32,313 nucleotides of DNA from Chloroflexota bacterium (GTDB lineage: Bacteria; Chloroflexota; Anaerolineae; Aggregatilineales; Phototrophicaceae), in NCBI GenBank assembly GCA_003695675.1, contig RFIA01000036.1:1-32313 (forward strand). Reading direction: 5' to 3'. Below are positions 22,933-31,120 of this stretch, in pieces (positions within the stretch are counted from its first letter, which is position 1; each line of letters begins with the position of its first letter). Made by a program: the position numbers and the translations under genes. The notes beneath the pieces were generated by a model, which was given only the letters and a program-made list of their open reading frames with translations, did no database searches and had not been told where the DNA came from.

Positions 22933-22952
22933 CTTGTAACAGCTAAAAAATC

Positions 22953-24188
22953 CTACAATCCGGCGTCGCTGCGTAGGGCATCCGCACGGTCTGTATGCTC
23001 CCATGGAATATCAATATCATTACGACCGAAGTGCCCATAGGCGGCGACTTGCTTATAAATTGGACGGCGCAGGTCGAGGTCGCGGATAATGGCTGCGGGG
23101 CGCAGGTCGAAATGTTTGCGAATTAAGGCTTCGATGTCGGCATCAGGGATGATGCCGGTGCCGAATGTTTCAACAGCAAGCGAAGTCGGTTGCGCGACCC
23201 CAATCGCATACGAAACTTGTAACTCAAAGCGGGACGCTAAACCGGCGGCGACGACATTTTTGGCGACATAACGCGCCATGTATGCCGCACTGCGGTCTAC
23301 CTTAGTCGCATCTTTACCAGAAAAAGCGCCACCGCCATGCCGGGCCACACCGCCATACGTATCAACGATGATCTTGCGCCCGGTCAAACCGGCATCGCCC
23401 AACGGCCCGCCGGTGACGAAACGTCCGGTTGGGTTGACGAAGATGCGTGTGTTGTCATCGAATAATTCACGCGGGGTGTTTGGGCGAATGATAGAATCAA
23501 TGATCTGTTGCCGAATGTCTTCCTGCGAAATATCTTCGTCATGTTGTGTCGAGATGACAATTGTGTCTACGTGTTGTGGTTTGCCATAGGCATACTCAAT
23601 GGTGACTTGGCTTTTGGCGTCTGGTCGTAGCCAACTGAGTGTGCCCGCTTTGCGTGCTGCCGACAGTTGCCGTGTGAATCGATGCGCCAACGCAATCGTC
23701 AGGGGCATGAGTTCGGGTGTTTCGTCGCAAGCAAAGCCGATCATCATGCCTTGATCTCCCGCGCCGATAGCCTCAATCTCGGCGTCCGACATGTTACCTT
23801 CACGCGCTTCAAGTGCTTTATCAACCCCTTGCGCAATATCCGATGATTGCTCTTTGATCGACACAATCACGCCACACGTGTCGGCATCGAAGCCATACGC
23901 GCTGTGTGTATACCCAATGTCGCGCACGGTTTCGCGCACGATCTTCTCAATATCGACATAAGCCGTTGTGCTAATTTCGCCCATGACGACGATCAAACCG
24001 GTTGTTGTCGCGACTTCGCAGGCGACCCGTGCATTGGGGTCTTGTTCCAAAATGGCGTCGAGCACGGCGTCCGAAATTTGATCGCACATTTTGTCGGGAT
24101 GCCCTTCCGAAACCGACTCCGACGTGAAGAAGTAACTCGGCGATGTCATAAAGGTTGTATTGGCAAGTTGTTGCTGTGGCTGTACCAT
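22953..24188 (-). CDS. metK: S-adenosylmethionine synthetase
   Basis: 411 aa. The enzyme makes SAM from methionine and ATP in the cytosol as a tetramer. All three signatures are visible: '[17 protein letters not shown]' (GHPDK at 29-33), the hexapeptide region '[17 protein letters not shown]' (GAGDQG at 142-147), and the Gly-rich loop '[20 protein letters not shown]' in the C-terminal domain. Length is typical (380-420). The ATG at 24188 has GAGGA 7 nt upstream; 'MTSPSY' at residue 14 is a second possible start but has no better site. The first 13 residues are Gln-rich and non-conserved. Expression is controlled by the SAM-I riboswitch directly upstream. The product supplies the two methyltransferases in this window among others. 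Confidence 0.97.
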   Translation of the reverse strand: MVQPQQQLANTTFMTSPSYFFTSESVSEGHPDKMCDQISDAVLDAILEQDPNARVACEVATTTGLIVVMGEISTTAYVDIEKIVRETVRDIGYTHSAYGFDADTCGVIVSIKEQSSDIAQGVDKALEAREGNMSDAEIEAIGAGDQGMMIGFACDETPELMPLTIALAHRFTRQLSAARKAGTLSWLRPDAKSQVTIEYAYGKPQHVDTIVISTQHDEDISQEDIRQQIIDSIIRPNTPRELFDDNTRIFVNPTGRFVTGGPLGDAGLTGRKIIVDTYGGVARHGGGAFSGKDATKVDRSAAYMARYVAKNVVAAGLASRFELQVSYAIGVAQPTSLAVETFGTGIIPDADIEALIRKHFDLRPAAIIRDLDLRRPIYKQVAAYGHFGRNDIDIPWEHTDRADALRSDAGL

Positions 24189-24210
24189 GATGATTTCCTC
24201 TCGTTAATAC

Positions 24211-24241
24211 AAAAACGCCTCTCTGGGATTTAGAAGAGGCG
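24211..24241 (-). terminator. Riboswitch-controlled intrinsic terminator of metK
   Basis: On the minus strand CGCCTCT (24241-24235) pairs with AGAGGCG (24222-24216), followed at once by TTTTT (24215-24211). The loop contains TCCCAGAGA, which can instead pair with the aptamer's 3' side (24280-24272, TCTCTGGGA) as a 9-bp antiterminator. Confidence 0.9.
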
Positions 24242-24265
24242 CAGGAATTTTGTCCATAAGTCGCA

Positions 24266-24366
24266 CTCATCTCCCAGAGAAAATCTCTGACGGAATTGGC
24301 ACCTTCCCAACGCTTTGGGGGTTGCCGCGGTTTCGTCGGGCCGTTCCCTCCACCGCTCGTGATGAG
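24266..24366 (-). ncRNA. SAM-I (S-box) riboswitch aptamer
   Basis: Reading the minus strand: CTCATC (24366-24361) opens P1, then GAGCGGTGGAGGGAACGGCC, 'CGACGAAACC', 'GCGGCAACC', 'AAGGTGCCAATTCC', a P4 hairpin CAGAGA/TCTCTG, and GATGAG closes P1 (24271-24266). These are the conserved S-box core elements. SAM binding stabilises P1 and P4, freeing the terminator at 24211-24241; without SAM the 9-bp antiterminator forms. The downstream gene is metK, giving negative feedback by product. This and the promoter and terminators account for the 343-bp gap between metK and folE. Confidence 0.95.
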
Positions 24367-24421
24367 ACAAAATGTCTACAAGTAGGAATGAGATTTGGCG
24401 TTCTCACTCAAACTATACGTC

Positions 24422-24450
24422 ACTATAGCATGATTTAGCGAGACAAGCAA
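24422..24450 (-). promoter_or_regulatory. metK promoter
   Basis: On the minus strand TTGCTT (24450-24445), 17-nt spacer, TATAGT (24427-24422), placing the transcript start near 24415, about 50 nt before the riboswitch P1. Confidence 0.7.
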
Positions 24451-24468
24451 TGAAGATTTTAACACAAA

Positions 24469-24494
24469 GACGCAAAGCGATTATGCTTTGCGTC
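24469..24494 (-). terminator. Probable folE terminator
   Basis: GACGCAAAGC (24494-24485 read on the minus strand) pairs perfectly with GCTTTGCGTC (24478-24469) around a 6-nt loop, then TTTGTGTT follows. It lies 38 nt past the folE stop and before the metK promoter. The stem also matches the 'gacgcaaag' core of the dispersed repeat family. Confidence 0.6.
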
Positions 24495-24531
24495 CTTAAA
24501 TGTCTCTGCTATTCATTGATTTTGCAGGAAA

Positions 24532-25257
24532 TTACAGCGAGGAGTTTGTCCGCCTGCGGTTGAGATGTTCCAAGAATTCGTTGCGGGTTTTGTTATTCTC
24601 GCGGAAGCAACCGAGCATTGCACTTGTCGTCATGCTCGCATCGTTTTTGCGAACACCGCGCATCATCGAACACATGTGTACCCCTTCGACGACGACCGCG
24701 ACCCCGCCAGGATTGAGCACTTCGTGCAAAAAGTCTGCAATTTGACGAGTCATGCGTTCTTGCACTTGTAAGCGACGAGCGAACACGTCCACAATCCGCG
24801 GGATTTTCGACAATCCGACAACTTTGCCATTCGGCACATAGGCGACATGCGCGTGCCCGATAAACGGCAGCATGTGATGTTCGCACAACGAGTAAAATTC
24901 AATGTCGCGTACAATCACCATATCGTCGTAATCGACTTGAAACACAGCATCATTGATGAGCTTTTTGGGGTCGGTGCGATACCCGGCGAGCAGCTCATTG
25001 TACATCCGCGCGACTCGGTCGGGTGTGCGTTGCAAACCTTCGCGTTCAGGGTCTTCGCCAACTGCCGCTAAAATTTCTACGACAGCATCGGTAATTTGAT
25101 CGTATTCTACCGGCGGTAGGTCTAACTCGAATGTGCGCAAGAAATCCTCTGATTCGAGGATCGAGTGCATTTCGTGCGTATCGAAGTTATTGACGGCCTC
25201 GTTGTGTCCATTCTTTGCCGCTTTTGATTTGTCTTTTTTTGATTTTGCCTTCGCCAT
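24532..25257 (-). CDS. folE: GTP cyclohydrolase I
   Basis: 241 aa. It converts GTP to 7,8-dihydroneopterin triphosphate, the first step of tetrahydrofolate synthesis. Signature 1 is '[20 protein letters not shown]' (116-135), and signature 2 is '[19 protein letters not shown]' (150-168). The zinc ligands are C125 and H128 plus C196 in '[11 protein letters not shown]'. '[19 protein letters not shown]' (71-89) is also typical. The core is full length; the first 30 residues are a Lys-rich extension of low complexity not found in short homologues. The start ATG has only a weak upstream site (GAAAG). It is divergent from folB-folK across a 195-bp spacer. Confidence 0.95.
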   Translation of the reverse strand: MAKAKSKKDKSKAAKNGHNEAVNNFDTHEMHSILESEDFLRTFELDLPPVEYDQITDAVVEILAAVGEDPEREGLQRTPDRVARMYNELLAGYRTDPKKLINDAVFQVDYDDMVIVRDIEFYSLCEHHMLPFIGHAHVAYVPNGKVVGLSKIPRIVDVFARRLQVQERMTRQIADFLHEVLNPGGVAVVVEGVHMCSMMRGVRKNDASMTTSAMLGCFRENNKTRNEFLEHLNRRRTNSSL

Positions 25258-25287
25258 TTTGCGCCACTTTCATTTTACTCAACATTT

Positions 25288-25304
25288 TGTACATGTTGTG
25301 TACA
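25288..25304. promoter_or_regulatory. Possible operator between folE and folB
   Basis: TGTACATGTTGTGTACA holds two TGTACA hexamers around a 5-nt centre, each hexamer itself palindromic. It sits about 31 bp upstream of folE and 150 bp upstream of folB. An adjoining TTATGTATAA (25307-25316) may be a promoter element. It could bind a dimeric regulator for both directions; no regulator gene is identified nearby. Confidence 0.3.
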
Positions 25305-25452
25305 GGTTATGTATAACACAGGAATCTCGAAAAAGCGAGTGACCAACACCATTTCTGATGAAATTTATAGAAGATTGCTTACGCGGTTACTTGCCGAACA
25401 ACCACAATATCGATACGATTCTAACATTCACTAGGATAAATTGGATTATTTG

Positions 25453-25815
25453 ATGGACATTATTGAGATCGATCATTTGAGGTTGCGCTGTGTCATTGGC
25501 TTCAGCGAACATGAACGCAAAGACCGGCAGGATGTGGTGATTAGCTTGCGTATCCGAACAGATATGCACAAAGCAGGTGAGACGGACAACCCCGACGATG
25601 CGTTCAACTATCGCACGGTGACGAAAGCGATTATCAAACATGTCGAAGAATCGGAGTATTTGCTCGTCGAAGCGCTTGCGACAGCCATCGCCCGTATCTG
25701 CACGGTCGATTATGCTGCCGAGTGGGTACAAGTGCGCGTGCATAAACCGGGTGCCTTGCGCTTTTCCGATTCGGTTGGTGTCGTGATCGAAAGAACCCCC
25801 GATGACTTTGCCTGA
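25453..25815 (+). CDS. folB: Dihydroneopterin aldolase family protein
   Basis: 120 aa. It cleaves 7,8-dihydroneopterin to 6-hydroxymethyl-dihydropterin and glycolaldehyde, downstream of FolE. The sequence follows the family closely: 'DIIEIDHLRLRCVIGFSEHE' (2-21), 'KDRQDVVISLRI', 'FNYRTVTKAIIKHVEESEYL', 'LVEALATAIARI' and 'VRVHKPGALRFSDSVGV', with the catalytic Lys in 'HKPGA'. ATG 25453 matches the family N-terminus; an in-frame TTG at 25441, 4 nt after AGGA (25433-25436), would add four residues and may also be used. The FolX epimerase is a close relative and cannot be fully excluded. folK overlaps its end by 14 nt. Confidence 0.88.
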   Translation: MDIIEIDHLRLRCVIGFSEHERKDRQDVVISLRIRTDMHKAGETDNPDDAFNYRTVTKAIIKHVEESEYLLVEALATAIARICTVDYAAEWVQVRVHKPGALRFSDSVGVVIERTPDDFA

Positions 25816-26329
25816 TGTTTTTCTCACTTTGGGATCAAATATTGAACCGAAAGTAAATTTGCAAAAAGCGGTTGATTTGTTGCGTACACAGTGCGAGGTG
25901 TTGGCGATCTCGTCGGTTTATCGCACTGCGCCACAGGGTTTTCATCATCAGCCGGATTTTTTGAATATGGCCGTCAAGTTGCACACAACGCTTTCCGCGA
26001 ATGAATTGAAGACCGATGTGCTCAGCGAGATTGAACGGCAGTTGAAACGTGTTCGCGACCCGAACAATAAGAATGCCCCGCGCACAATTGATCTCGATAT
26101 TGCGTTGTGGGGGTGTCAAATTTTTGCCTATGGTCAAAAGCCGTGGCATGTGCCGGATGCTGACATACTTCGTTTTGCGCATGTTGCCATACCGTTAGCG
26201 GAAATCGCACCGGATTTTGTGCATCCAACCGAGAAAAAAACATTAGCGGAAATCGCCGCTCGTTTTGAAATGAATGGCATTACGCGCACCACAATCACCA
26301 TTTCAATCCACGATGAAAAGCGAGAATAA
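25802..26329 (+). CDS. folK: 2-amino-4-hydroxy-6-hydroxymethyldihydropteridine pyrophosphokinase
   Basis: 175 aa. It transfers pyrophosphate from ATP to hydroxymethyl-dihydropterin, the step after FolB. HPPK hallmarks: 'VFLTLGSNIEPKVNLQKAV' (6-24), 'SSVYRTAPQGFHHQPDFLNM' (37-56), 'ELKTDVLSEIERQLKRVR', and the signature 'APRTIDLDIALWG' with the two Mg-binding Asp residues near 98-100. 'HVAIPLAEIAPDFVHP' closes the core. It overlaps folB by 14 nt, so the two are translationally coupled. No FolP is seen in the window. Confidence 0.93.
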   Translation: MTLPDVFLTLGSNIEPKVNLQKAVDLLRTQCEVLAISSVYRTAPQGFHHQPDFLNMAVKLHTTLSANELKTDVLSEIERQLKRVRDPNNKNAPRTIDLDIALWGCQIFAYGQKPWHVPDADILRFAHVAIPLAEIAPDFVHPTEKKTLAEIAARFEMNGITRTTITISIHDEKRE

Positions 26330-26334
26330 TTATT

Positions 26335-27813
26335 ATGGCGACGAATATCAACAAAGGTTACTTCACACGACAAATCGAGAAGTGTGCCCCGAATGTGCAA
26401 TCATTGGCCGGATTGATTCAAGAGGCCGGTGTCAAGCAAATTTTATTGCAAGTTGCCGATGGTGACCGATCCTATCCGGTGCAAGGTGAAACCCATAAGC
26501 ACGCCGAAGAGATCATCAACGAGGTGATTGCGGGGGCGGATACGATGGGGGTTGATATATGGGGTTGGGCGCGGACGTATGGCGCGGAGATTGATCCGAT
26601 TTCGCAAGCCGAAAATTTCGCCGCGCGGATCAATGATCTCGGTTTATCGCGGGCTGTCATCCGCGCTGAGCAAGAGGCAGGCCACAAATGGACGACTCAG
26701 GCCGCGCGATTGTATATGCAAACATTGACGAATGCCTTGAGCGAGTATGGCCTCTTAGAAAACACGATCCTCGCGATTAGCAATCCAGTTGAAGAGACGA
26801 CATTTCCACTCGTCGAATTTCTGACAGCGTGCCGCGTCATCATGCCCTATTTTTCACTCAGTACGACCGAAGGTAGCCTGACCACGCGCTTGCAATATTA
26901 TTATCAGGCCTATCGCACCACCTATCCACAACATGTCATCATCCCCGTTGCAATGGCATACGGTAAACAAAAAGTGCGTGATGGTCACTCATTTTATTGG
27001 ACAGCCCGCCCCGACCAAATCAATGAGTTTTTGTATGTATGTGCATCGCTTGGCATTGAGCATGTCAACTTCTGGTCGTGGCAAGATATTTGGAGGGATC
27101 AAACTTTGTGGTGGGCGATTGCCAATTGGACATTCCAAGAACCTCAAGCCATGCAACCACCATCTCAAGCCACGCCCGTCACAACCCAAGCGCAAGCCAC
27201 ACCGACTGCTACGACCACAACAACGCCGACAGATGCCGCCGCGACAACCCCGACAGTGCCTCCCGGCGAAGTCTTTCTTGATGTGCCGTATTACTCACAG
27301 GAAGCCTCAACCGCCGTGTATTCGCCGAATGATTGTGGCCCGGCTTGTGTGCGCATGTTAATCGGATGGGACAGGTTGCGCAAAGGCCAAGAAGACCCGG
27401 CTGATTTAACGATTGATGATGTCACCCGCGCTGCTGGTATTGGTCGCAGCACATCGAATACGCGGCAATTACGCGCCGTCGCACAAAAATACAATCTGAC
27501 CCTCAATTATACCGACCGCGCCGCGAATTCGATGAGCATCGAAACCATCAAACGCGAGATTGATGCTGGTCGTCCGGTGTTATGCTTGATTAATTACAAG
27601 TATTTGACGAAGCGACAAAGCGATTTTGACGGCGGACATTTTGTGTTGGCAGTTGGTTATAACGATCAAGAAATTATCTTGAACGACCCGTTATGGTCGG
27701 GTTCGCGCATGGCTGAAGGCAAAGGATTTCGTGTGCCACAGCGTGAATTTCAAGACGCTATCACGAAAGGCGGCAAATGGTTCTCTGTGCCACAGGGCTT
27801 GCTTGTGACGTAG
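26335..27813 (+). CDS. Leaderless TIM-barrel-like domain fused to C39-like cysteine peptidase
   Basis: 492 aa, ATG 5 nt after the folK stop with only a weak upstream site. Residues 1-265 read as an alpha/beta barrel ('SLAGLIQEAGVKQILLQVAD', 'ADTMGVDIWGWARTYG', 'AVIRAEQEAG', 'VIIPVAMAYG', 'GIEHVNFWSWQDIW'), like the glycosidase-like barrels on surface proteins; no clear acid pair is assigned. A Thr/Ala/Pro/Gln linker follows (about 267-315). Residues 316-492 form a peptidase C39-like domain: 'VPYYSQ', C334 in 'NDCGPACVRML', H435 in 'GGHFVLAVGY' and D451 in 'LNDP'. Such domains usually act outside the cell or in leader processing, yet there is no signal peptide or TM helix. It may act in the cytosol or be carried by the injection system. 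Its position after folK may be read-through only. Confidence 0.75.
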   Translation: MATNINKGYFTRQIEKCAPNVQSLAGLIQEAGVKQILLQVADGDRSYPVQGETHKHAEEIINEVIAGADTMGVDIWGWARTYGAEIDPISQAENFAARINDLGLSRAVIRAEQEAGHKWTTQAARLYMQTLTNALSEYGLLENTILAISNPVEETTFPLVEFLTACRVIMPYFSLSTTEGSLTTRLQYYYQAYRTTYPQHVIIPVAMAYGKQKVRDGHSFYWTARPDQINEFLYVCASLGIEHVNFWSWQDIWRDQTLWWAIANWTFQEPQAMQPPSQATPVTTQAQATPTATTTTTPTDAAATTPTVPPGEVFLDVPYYSQEASTAVYSPNDCGPACVRMLIGWDRLRKGQEDPADLTIDDVTRAAGIGRSTSNTRQLRAVAQKYNLTLNYTDRAANSMSIETIKREIDAGRPVLCLINYKYLTKRQSDFDGGHFVLAVGYNDQEIILNDPLWSGSRMAEGKGFRVPQREFQDAITKGGKWFSVPQGLLVT

Positions 27814-27843
27814 AATAACACCAACCACTATGTTGCTCAAAAC

Positions 27844-27934
27844 GTAACCGCTCAGATAATGTATCTGCGAGCAGAAAATCTTGGCGTCTTGGCGGTTCAA
27901 TCTCTTTTTGTTGTGCTCGATTCATGTTTGTATG
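27844..27934 (+). repeat. Dispersed intergenic repeat, copy D
   Basis: Starts GTAACCGCTCA (27844-27854) with a bulged hairpin GCTCAGATA/TATCTGCGAGC, then 'cttggcgtcttggcggttca' and 'ctcgattcatgtttgtatg'. It is a shortened version of copy A with the same two ends. It fills the gap between the convergent peptidase and histidine kinase genes and may act as their terminator. Confidence 0.65.
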
Positions 27935-27948
27935 TTGGTGGTTATGAT

Positions 27949-29109
27949 TTAACTTTCCTCTATTGATTCTCTGGCTACCGGCAAGCGCAGGCTGATATGC
28001 GTGCCTTTGCCTTCTGAGGTTTCGACCGTCAGCGTGGCGTTGATGAGTTCGGCACGTTCGCGCATGTTGACCATGCCAAGACTGCCGCGTTGGTCATAGT
28101 TCGCATAGACCGCATCTTTGTTGAACCCCACGCCATTGTCGACGATGTCTGCATAGATAAATTTGTTGCGTTGCCCGATTTCAACACTGATGAGTGCAGC
28201 CTGTGCATGTTTACGCGCATTGTTAATTGCTTCTTCGACAATGTAAAAGATCATAGTCTGTTCATGTTCAGTGAGCAAATTATCGATATGTTCTTGGATT
28301 TGCATGTTGATCGGTTGGTGATAGTTTGTCTGAATCTTCTCTGCGAGTTGATATAACGCCACGCGCAATCCTTGATTTTCCAACACAAGAGGACGTACCG
28401 TGAACAACAATTGACGAATTTCGACGATGGTTTTGCGCGCAAGATTTTCAATTTGTCTCAGTTCATCGGGGACAACTTGTGGATTGCGTTGAAGGAGACG
28501 CATCACGTAATTGGTTTGCAACGCAATCGCCGAGACATTTTGGATTGGCCCATCATGCAGATTACGGGCGAGTTTTTTGCGCGTATCTTCTGCGATATTC
28601 AGAATGATAGCGCGTTCTTTTTCGATTTGTAGCCCGAGCAAAACATTCTGTAACGTGAGCGTCAGCAAGAGTTGTGTGGTTCTGAGCTGCCCACCATCTG
28701 TTTTGGTGAAATGATGGGGGGTATCACTCGTACAGATGAAAACGCCCACTTGCCTGCTGGGCAGGTCAATTGGGAGATACAACGCAGATTGCGCATTTTC
28801 AAATCCGGCAATGGCAGTTAATGCCGGGGCATGGAGCACAATATCGTGAATCTTCGGCGTGTTTTGTTCGAGGCATTCGGTCAAGTCGCTCGTTTCACGG
28901 ACGGAAATTTGGTTGGCATCGTGTTTTGTGTTTGACGAGAGCGCTAAATAAAACGTATCGTCTGCATTGTTCGCACGCAACAATAAGGCGAAATCTTCAG
29001 CAGCGTGTTGTGATTGCAAAATGCTTTGGACGAGGCTGCGATAATCAAATTCGGAATTGAACAACAATGTTCTCGGATTATCGCTTGTATTCTCCACTTT
29101 ATGTTCCAC
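27949..29109 (-). CDS. Soluble GAF-domain sensor histidine kinase, HisKA_3/NarL-partner type
   Basis: 386 aa with a GTG start at 29109 (VEHKVEN read as MEHKVEN). Residues about 25-160 look like a GAF-type sensor ('QSALYLPIDLPSRQVGVFIC'). The dimerisation helix 'RKKLARNLHDGPIQNVSAIA' carries the phosphorylated His at 185, followed by 'RQIENLARKTIVEIRQLLF' and 'RPLVLENQGLRVAL'. The HATPase_c part has the N box 'IVEEAINNARKHAQA', G1 'DIVDNGVGF' and G2 'GSLGMVNMRERAEL'. This is the NarX/DegS/LiaS class that pairs with NarL-type response regulators; none is in the window. There is no TM helix, so the signal is intracellular. It lies 36 nt after the dehydratase stop and is probably the last gene of that operon. 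Confidence 0.88.
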   Translation of the reverse strand: MEHKVENTSDNPRTLLFNSEFDYRSLVQSILQSQHAAEDFALLLRANNADDTFYLALSSNTKHDANQISVRETSDLTECLEQNTPKIHDIVLHAPALTAIAGFENAQSALYLPIDLPSRQVGVFICTSDTPHHFTKTDGGQLRTTQLLLTLTLQNVLLGLQIEKERAIILNIAEDTRKKLARNLHDGPIQNVSAIALQTNYVMRLLQRNPQVVPDELRQIENLARKTIVEIRQLLFTVRPLVLENQGLRVALYQLAEKIQTNYHQPINMQIQEHIDNLLTEHEQTMIFYIVEEAINNARKHAQAALISVEIGQRNKFIYADIVDNGVGFNKDAVYANYDQRGSLGMVNMRERAELINATLTVETSEGKGTHISLRLPVARESIEES

Positions 29110-29145
29110 GATATGTCCAATCCACTACGCCGACCGAATATGTCA

Positions 29146-30108
29146 TCAAGGCACTTGTCCTTGTAGAATAGCCGCGATTTTTGTCGCGTCGATGTTGCCG
29201 CCCGAAACAACACAGACAATTTTGCCAACACCCGCCTGTCCGGTCAATGCCGCCGCAACTGATGATGCGCCTGCGCCCTCTGCAATCACGCGATTGCGCA
29301 CAATCAGCAAGCGAATCGCTTCAGCAACTTGTTCCAATGAAACGACGATTGAGTCGGTCAACAATTGGCGGACAAGCGGCCACATCTCAGGCAGGACGCT
29401 GCCACTGCCGATGCCATCGACGAAACTCGGCACATATTCAATGCGTGTCGGTTGTTGTGCTTTGAGCGCAGCGCTGAGGGCAGCCGATGTGTTCACTTCG
29501 GATGCGTAAATTTTTGTGTTGGGTTTCAGAGCATGGATTGCCGAAGCGATGCCACTGCTCAACCCGCCGCCACCGAAGGGAATAATCACGACATCGGCAT
29601 CTGGCAGATCTTGCAAAATTTCGAGACCAATCGTGCCATTCCCCGCCATCACTGCCGGGTCGCTGACGGGGTGGACGAAGAAGCCGTTGAGTCCGGCATA
29701 TTGGCGTGTGAGAAGCACCTGCCACCATTCGTCAAATGGCACTTTGATGACCGCGCCACCGAGTCGTTCGATTGCAGACAGTTTCGCCTGCGGCGCGTGG
29801 TCGGGCACGACGACTTGAAATGGAAGGCCTAATTGCCGGGCGACATAACCGACTCCTTGCGCCATATTGCCCGCGCTTGCCGTGAAAATGCCATTGGTGA
29901 GCGCCTCAGGATTTGCGGACAGAATCGCATTGGCTGCGCCGCGCACTTTGAAGGCTCCAATCGGTTGCAGATTTTCGAGTTTGAGATAAATCTCCGCCGG
30001 TGTGTCGTCGATGTTCAAGCGGATGAGTGGCGTCCGAATAGCATAATCGCGAATGCGGTCACGCGCTGCGACGATTTCATCAAGCGCAATCGGTTGCGGG
30101 TCAGTCAT
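29146..30108 (-). CDS. Threonine/serine dehydratase-family PLP enzyme (EutB-like candidate)
   Basis: 320 aa from ATG 30108, which overlaps the upstream gene's stop (ATGACTGA); the longer reading to 30234 runs antisense-free but inside the cyclodeaminase gene and is rejected. It is a fold-type II PLP enzyme: K54 in 'PIGAFKVRGAAN' forms the Schiff base, and 'FGGGGLSSGIASA' (178-190) is the phosphate-binding loop. 'SAGNMAQGVGYVARQLG' (79-95) is the usual Asn-containing loop with 'SAGN'. It lacks an ACT domain, so no Ile feedback: a catabolic dehydratase or racemase. Pairing with an ornithine cyclodeaminase-family gene resembles EutB-EutC in ectoine use, but no other ectoine gene is seen. Substrate stays open (Thr, Ser, hydroxyaspartate). 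Confidence 0.85.
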   Translation of the reverse strand: MTDPQPIALDEIVAARDRIRDYAIRTPLIRLNIDDTPAEIYLKLENLQPIGAFKVRGAANAILSANPEALTNGIFTASAGNMAQGVGYVARQLGLPFQVVVPDHAPQAKLSAIERLGGAVIKVPFDEWWQVLLTRQYAGLNGFFVHPVSDPAVMAGNGTIGLEILQDLPDADVVIIPFGGGGLSSGIASAIHALKPNTKIYASEVNTSAALSAALKAQQPTRIEYVPSFVDGIGSGSVLPEMWPLVRQLLTDSIVVSLEQVAEAIRLLIVRNRVIAEGAGASSVAAALTGQAGVGKIVCVVSGGNIDATKIAAILQGQVP

Positions 30109-31102
30109 GTTTCTCGCCGCCGAGTTCGACCGATGTTCCCACGCCGCGTTCTTTCGCTTTTTGATAGACGTGATAGGCAGAGGCCACATCTTCGACCGCG
30201 ATGCCGAGCGATTTGAACAGCGTAATCTCGTCATCGGTCTCGCGGCCTTTGACCTTGCTGAGCAGAATCTCGCCGATTTCGCCGACGATATGATTGTCGT
30301 CGATTGCGCCTTCTTCTTTTGGCATCAGAAAATCTCCCGCTTCGTTGATCGTCGACTCACGCCGGTCAACATACAGCCGCGAACGGACAACCGCGTTGGT
30401 CGCCAACTCGCGCGTGAATTTGACACTTGAGCCGACGGCGTTGATGTGGGTGCCGGGTGCAAGCCAATCGCCGTCGAGAATCGGCTCACGCGCTGAGGTC
30501 GTCGTGCAAATGATGTCGGCCTCATCGACGGCTGCTTGTGCTGTGTCCGCAATTTCAATGGGGACGTTGTGTTTCGCCGTTTGTGTTTCGGCGAAATGCG
30601 CCGCGTGCTCCGCATTGCGACTCCATACACGGACAAGTTCAATATCGCGCACGGCGAGCATCGCCGCAAGATGAGACCGTGCCTGCACACCCGAACCGAG
30701 AATCGCAAGCACACGCGCATCATCGCGGGCAAGCAAACGAGTCGCGACGCCACTCGTCGCCGCAGTACGAATCGCCGTGATTTCGCTGGCATCCATGATG
30801 CTGAGCAATTGGCCGTGTTTGGCTTCAAACAACATCACCGTGCCCTGATGCGAGTCATATTGGGTGCCATGATTGCCGGGCATCACCGTCACCACCTTGA
30901 CGCCCATCATATCGATGTTGCCGAGATAACCGGGCATCATACCGAGTGCGCCGAACTTCTCCGGCAGCCACATCACCGGACGCAGCGGGATAATCGCATC
31001 ACCTTGTGCCGTCGCTTTGAGCGCGTCTGCCATGACATCGATACATTCAGCCATCGGCAATAATTCACGCACTTCGTTCTGATTGATGATTAAGACTTCC
31101 AT
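30101..31102 (-). CDS. Ornithine cyclodeaminase / mu-crystallin family protein (EutC-like candidate)
   Basis: 333 aa. ATG 31102 has GGAG 9 nt upstream. Family features: 'MGVKVVTVMPGN' near 66-77, 'SHQGTVMLFEAKHGQLLSIM' (84-103), 'DASEITAIRTAATSGVAT' (104-121) and the Rossmann loop 'LAILGSGVQARSHLAAM' (132-148). 'DIICTTTSAREPIL' and 'GTHINAVGSS' follow, as in NAD-dependent members. The family includes ornithine cyclodeaminase, alanine dehydrogenase, ketimine reductases, SbnB and EutC; sequence reading alone does not choose. Overlap of 8 nt with the dehydratase gene shows coupled translation, so the two likely act on the same compound. It is the second gene of a four-gene minus-strand operon. 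Confidence 0.87.
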   Translation of the reverse strand: MEVLIINQNEVRELLPMAECIDVMADALKATAQGDAIIPLRPVMWLPEKFGALGMMPGYLGNIDMMGVKVVTVMPGNHGTQYDSHQGTVMLFEAKHGQLLSIMDASEITAIRTAATSGVATRLLARDDARVLAILGSGVQARSHLAAMLAVRDIELVRVWSRNAEHAAHFAETQTAKHNVPIEIADTAQAAVDEADIICTTTSAREPILDGDWLAPGTHINAVGSSVKFTRELATNAVVRSRLYVDRRESTINEAGDFLMPKEEGAIDDNHIVGEIGEILLSKVKGRETDDEITLFKSLGIAVEDVASAYHVYQKAKERGVGTSVELGGEKHD

Positions 31103-31120
31103 GATATGATACTCCTCAAA

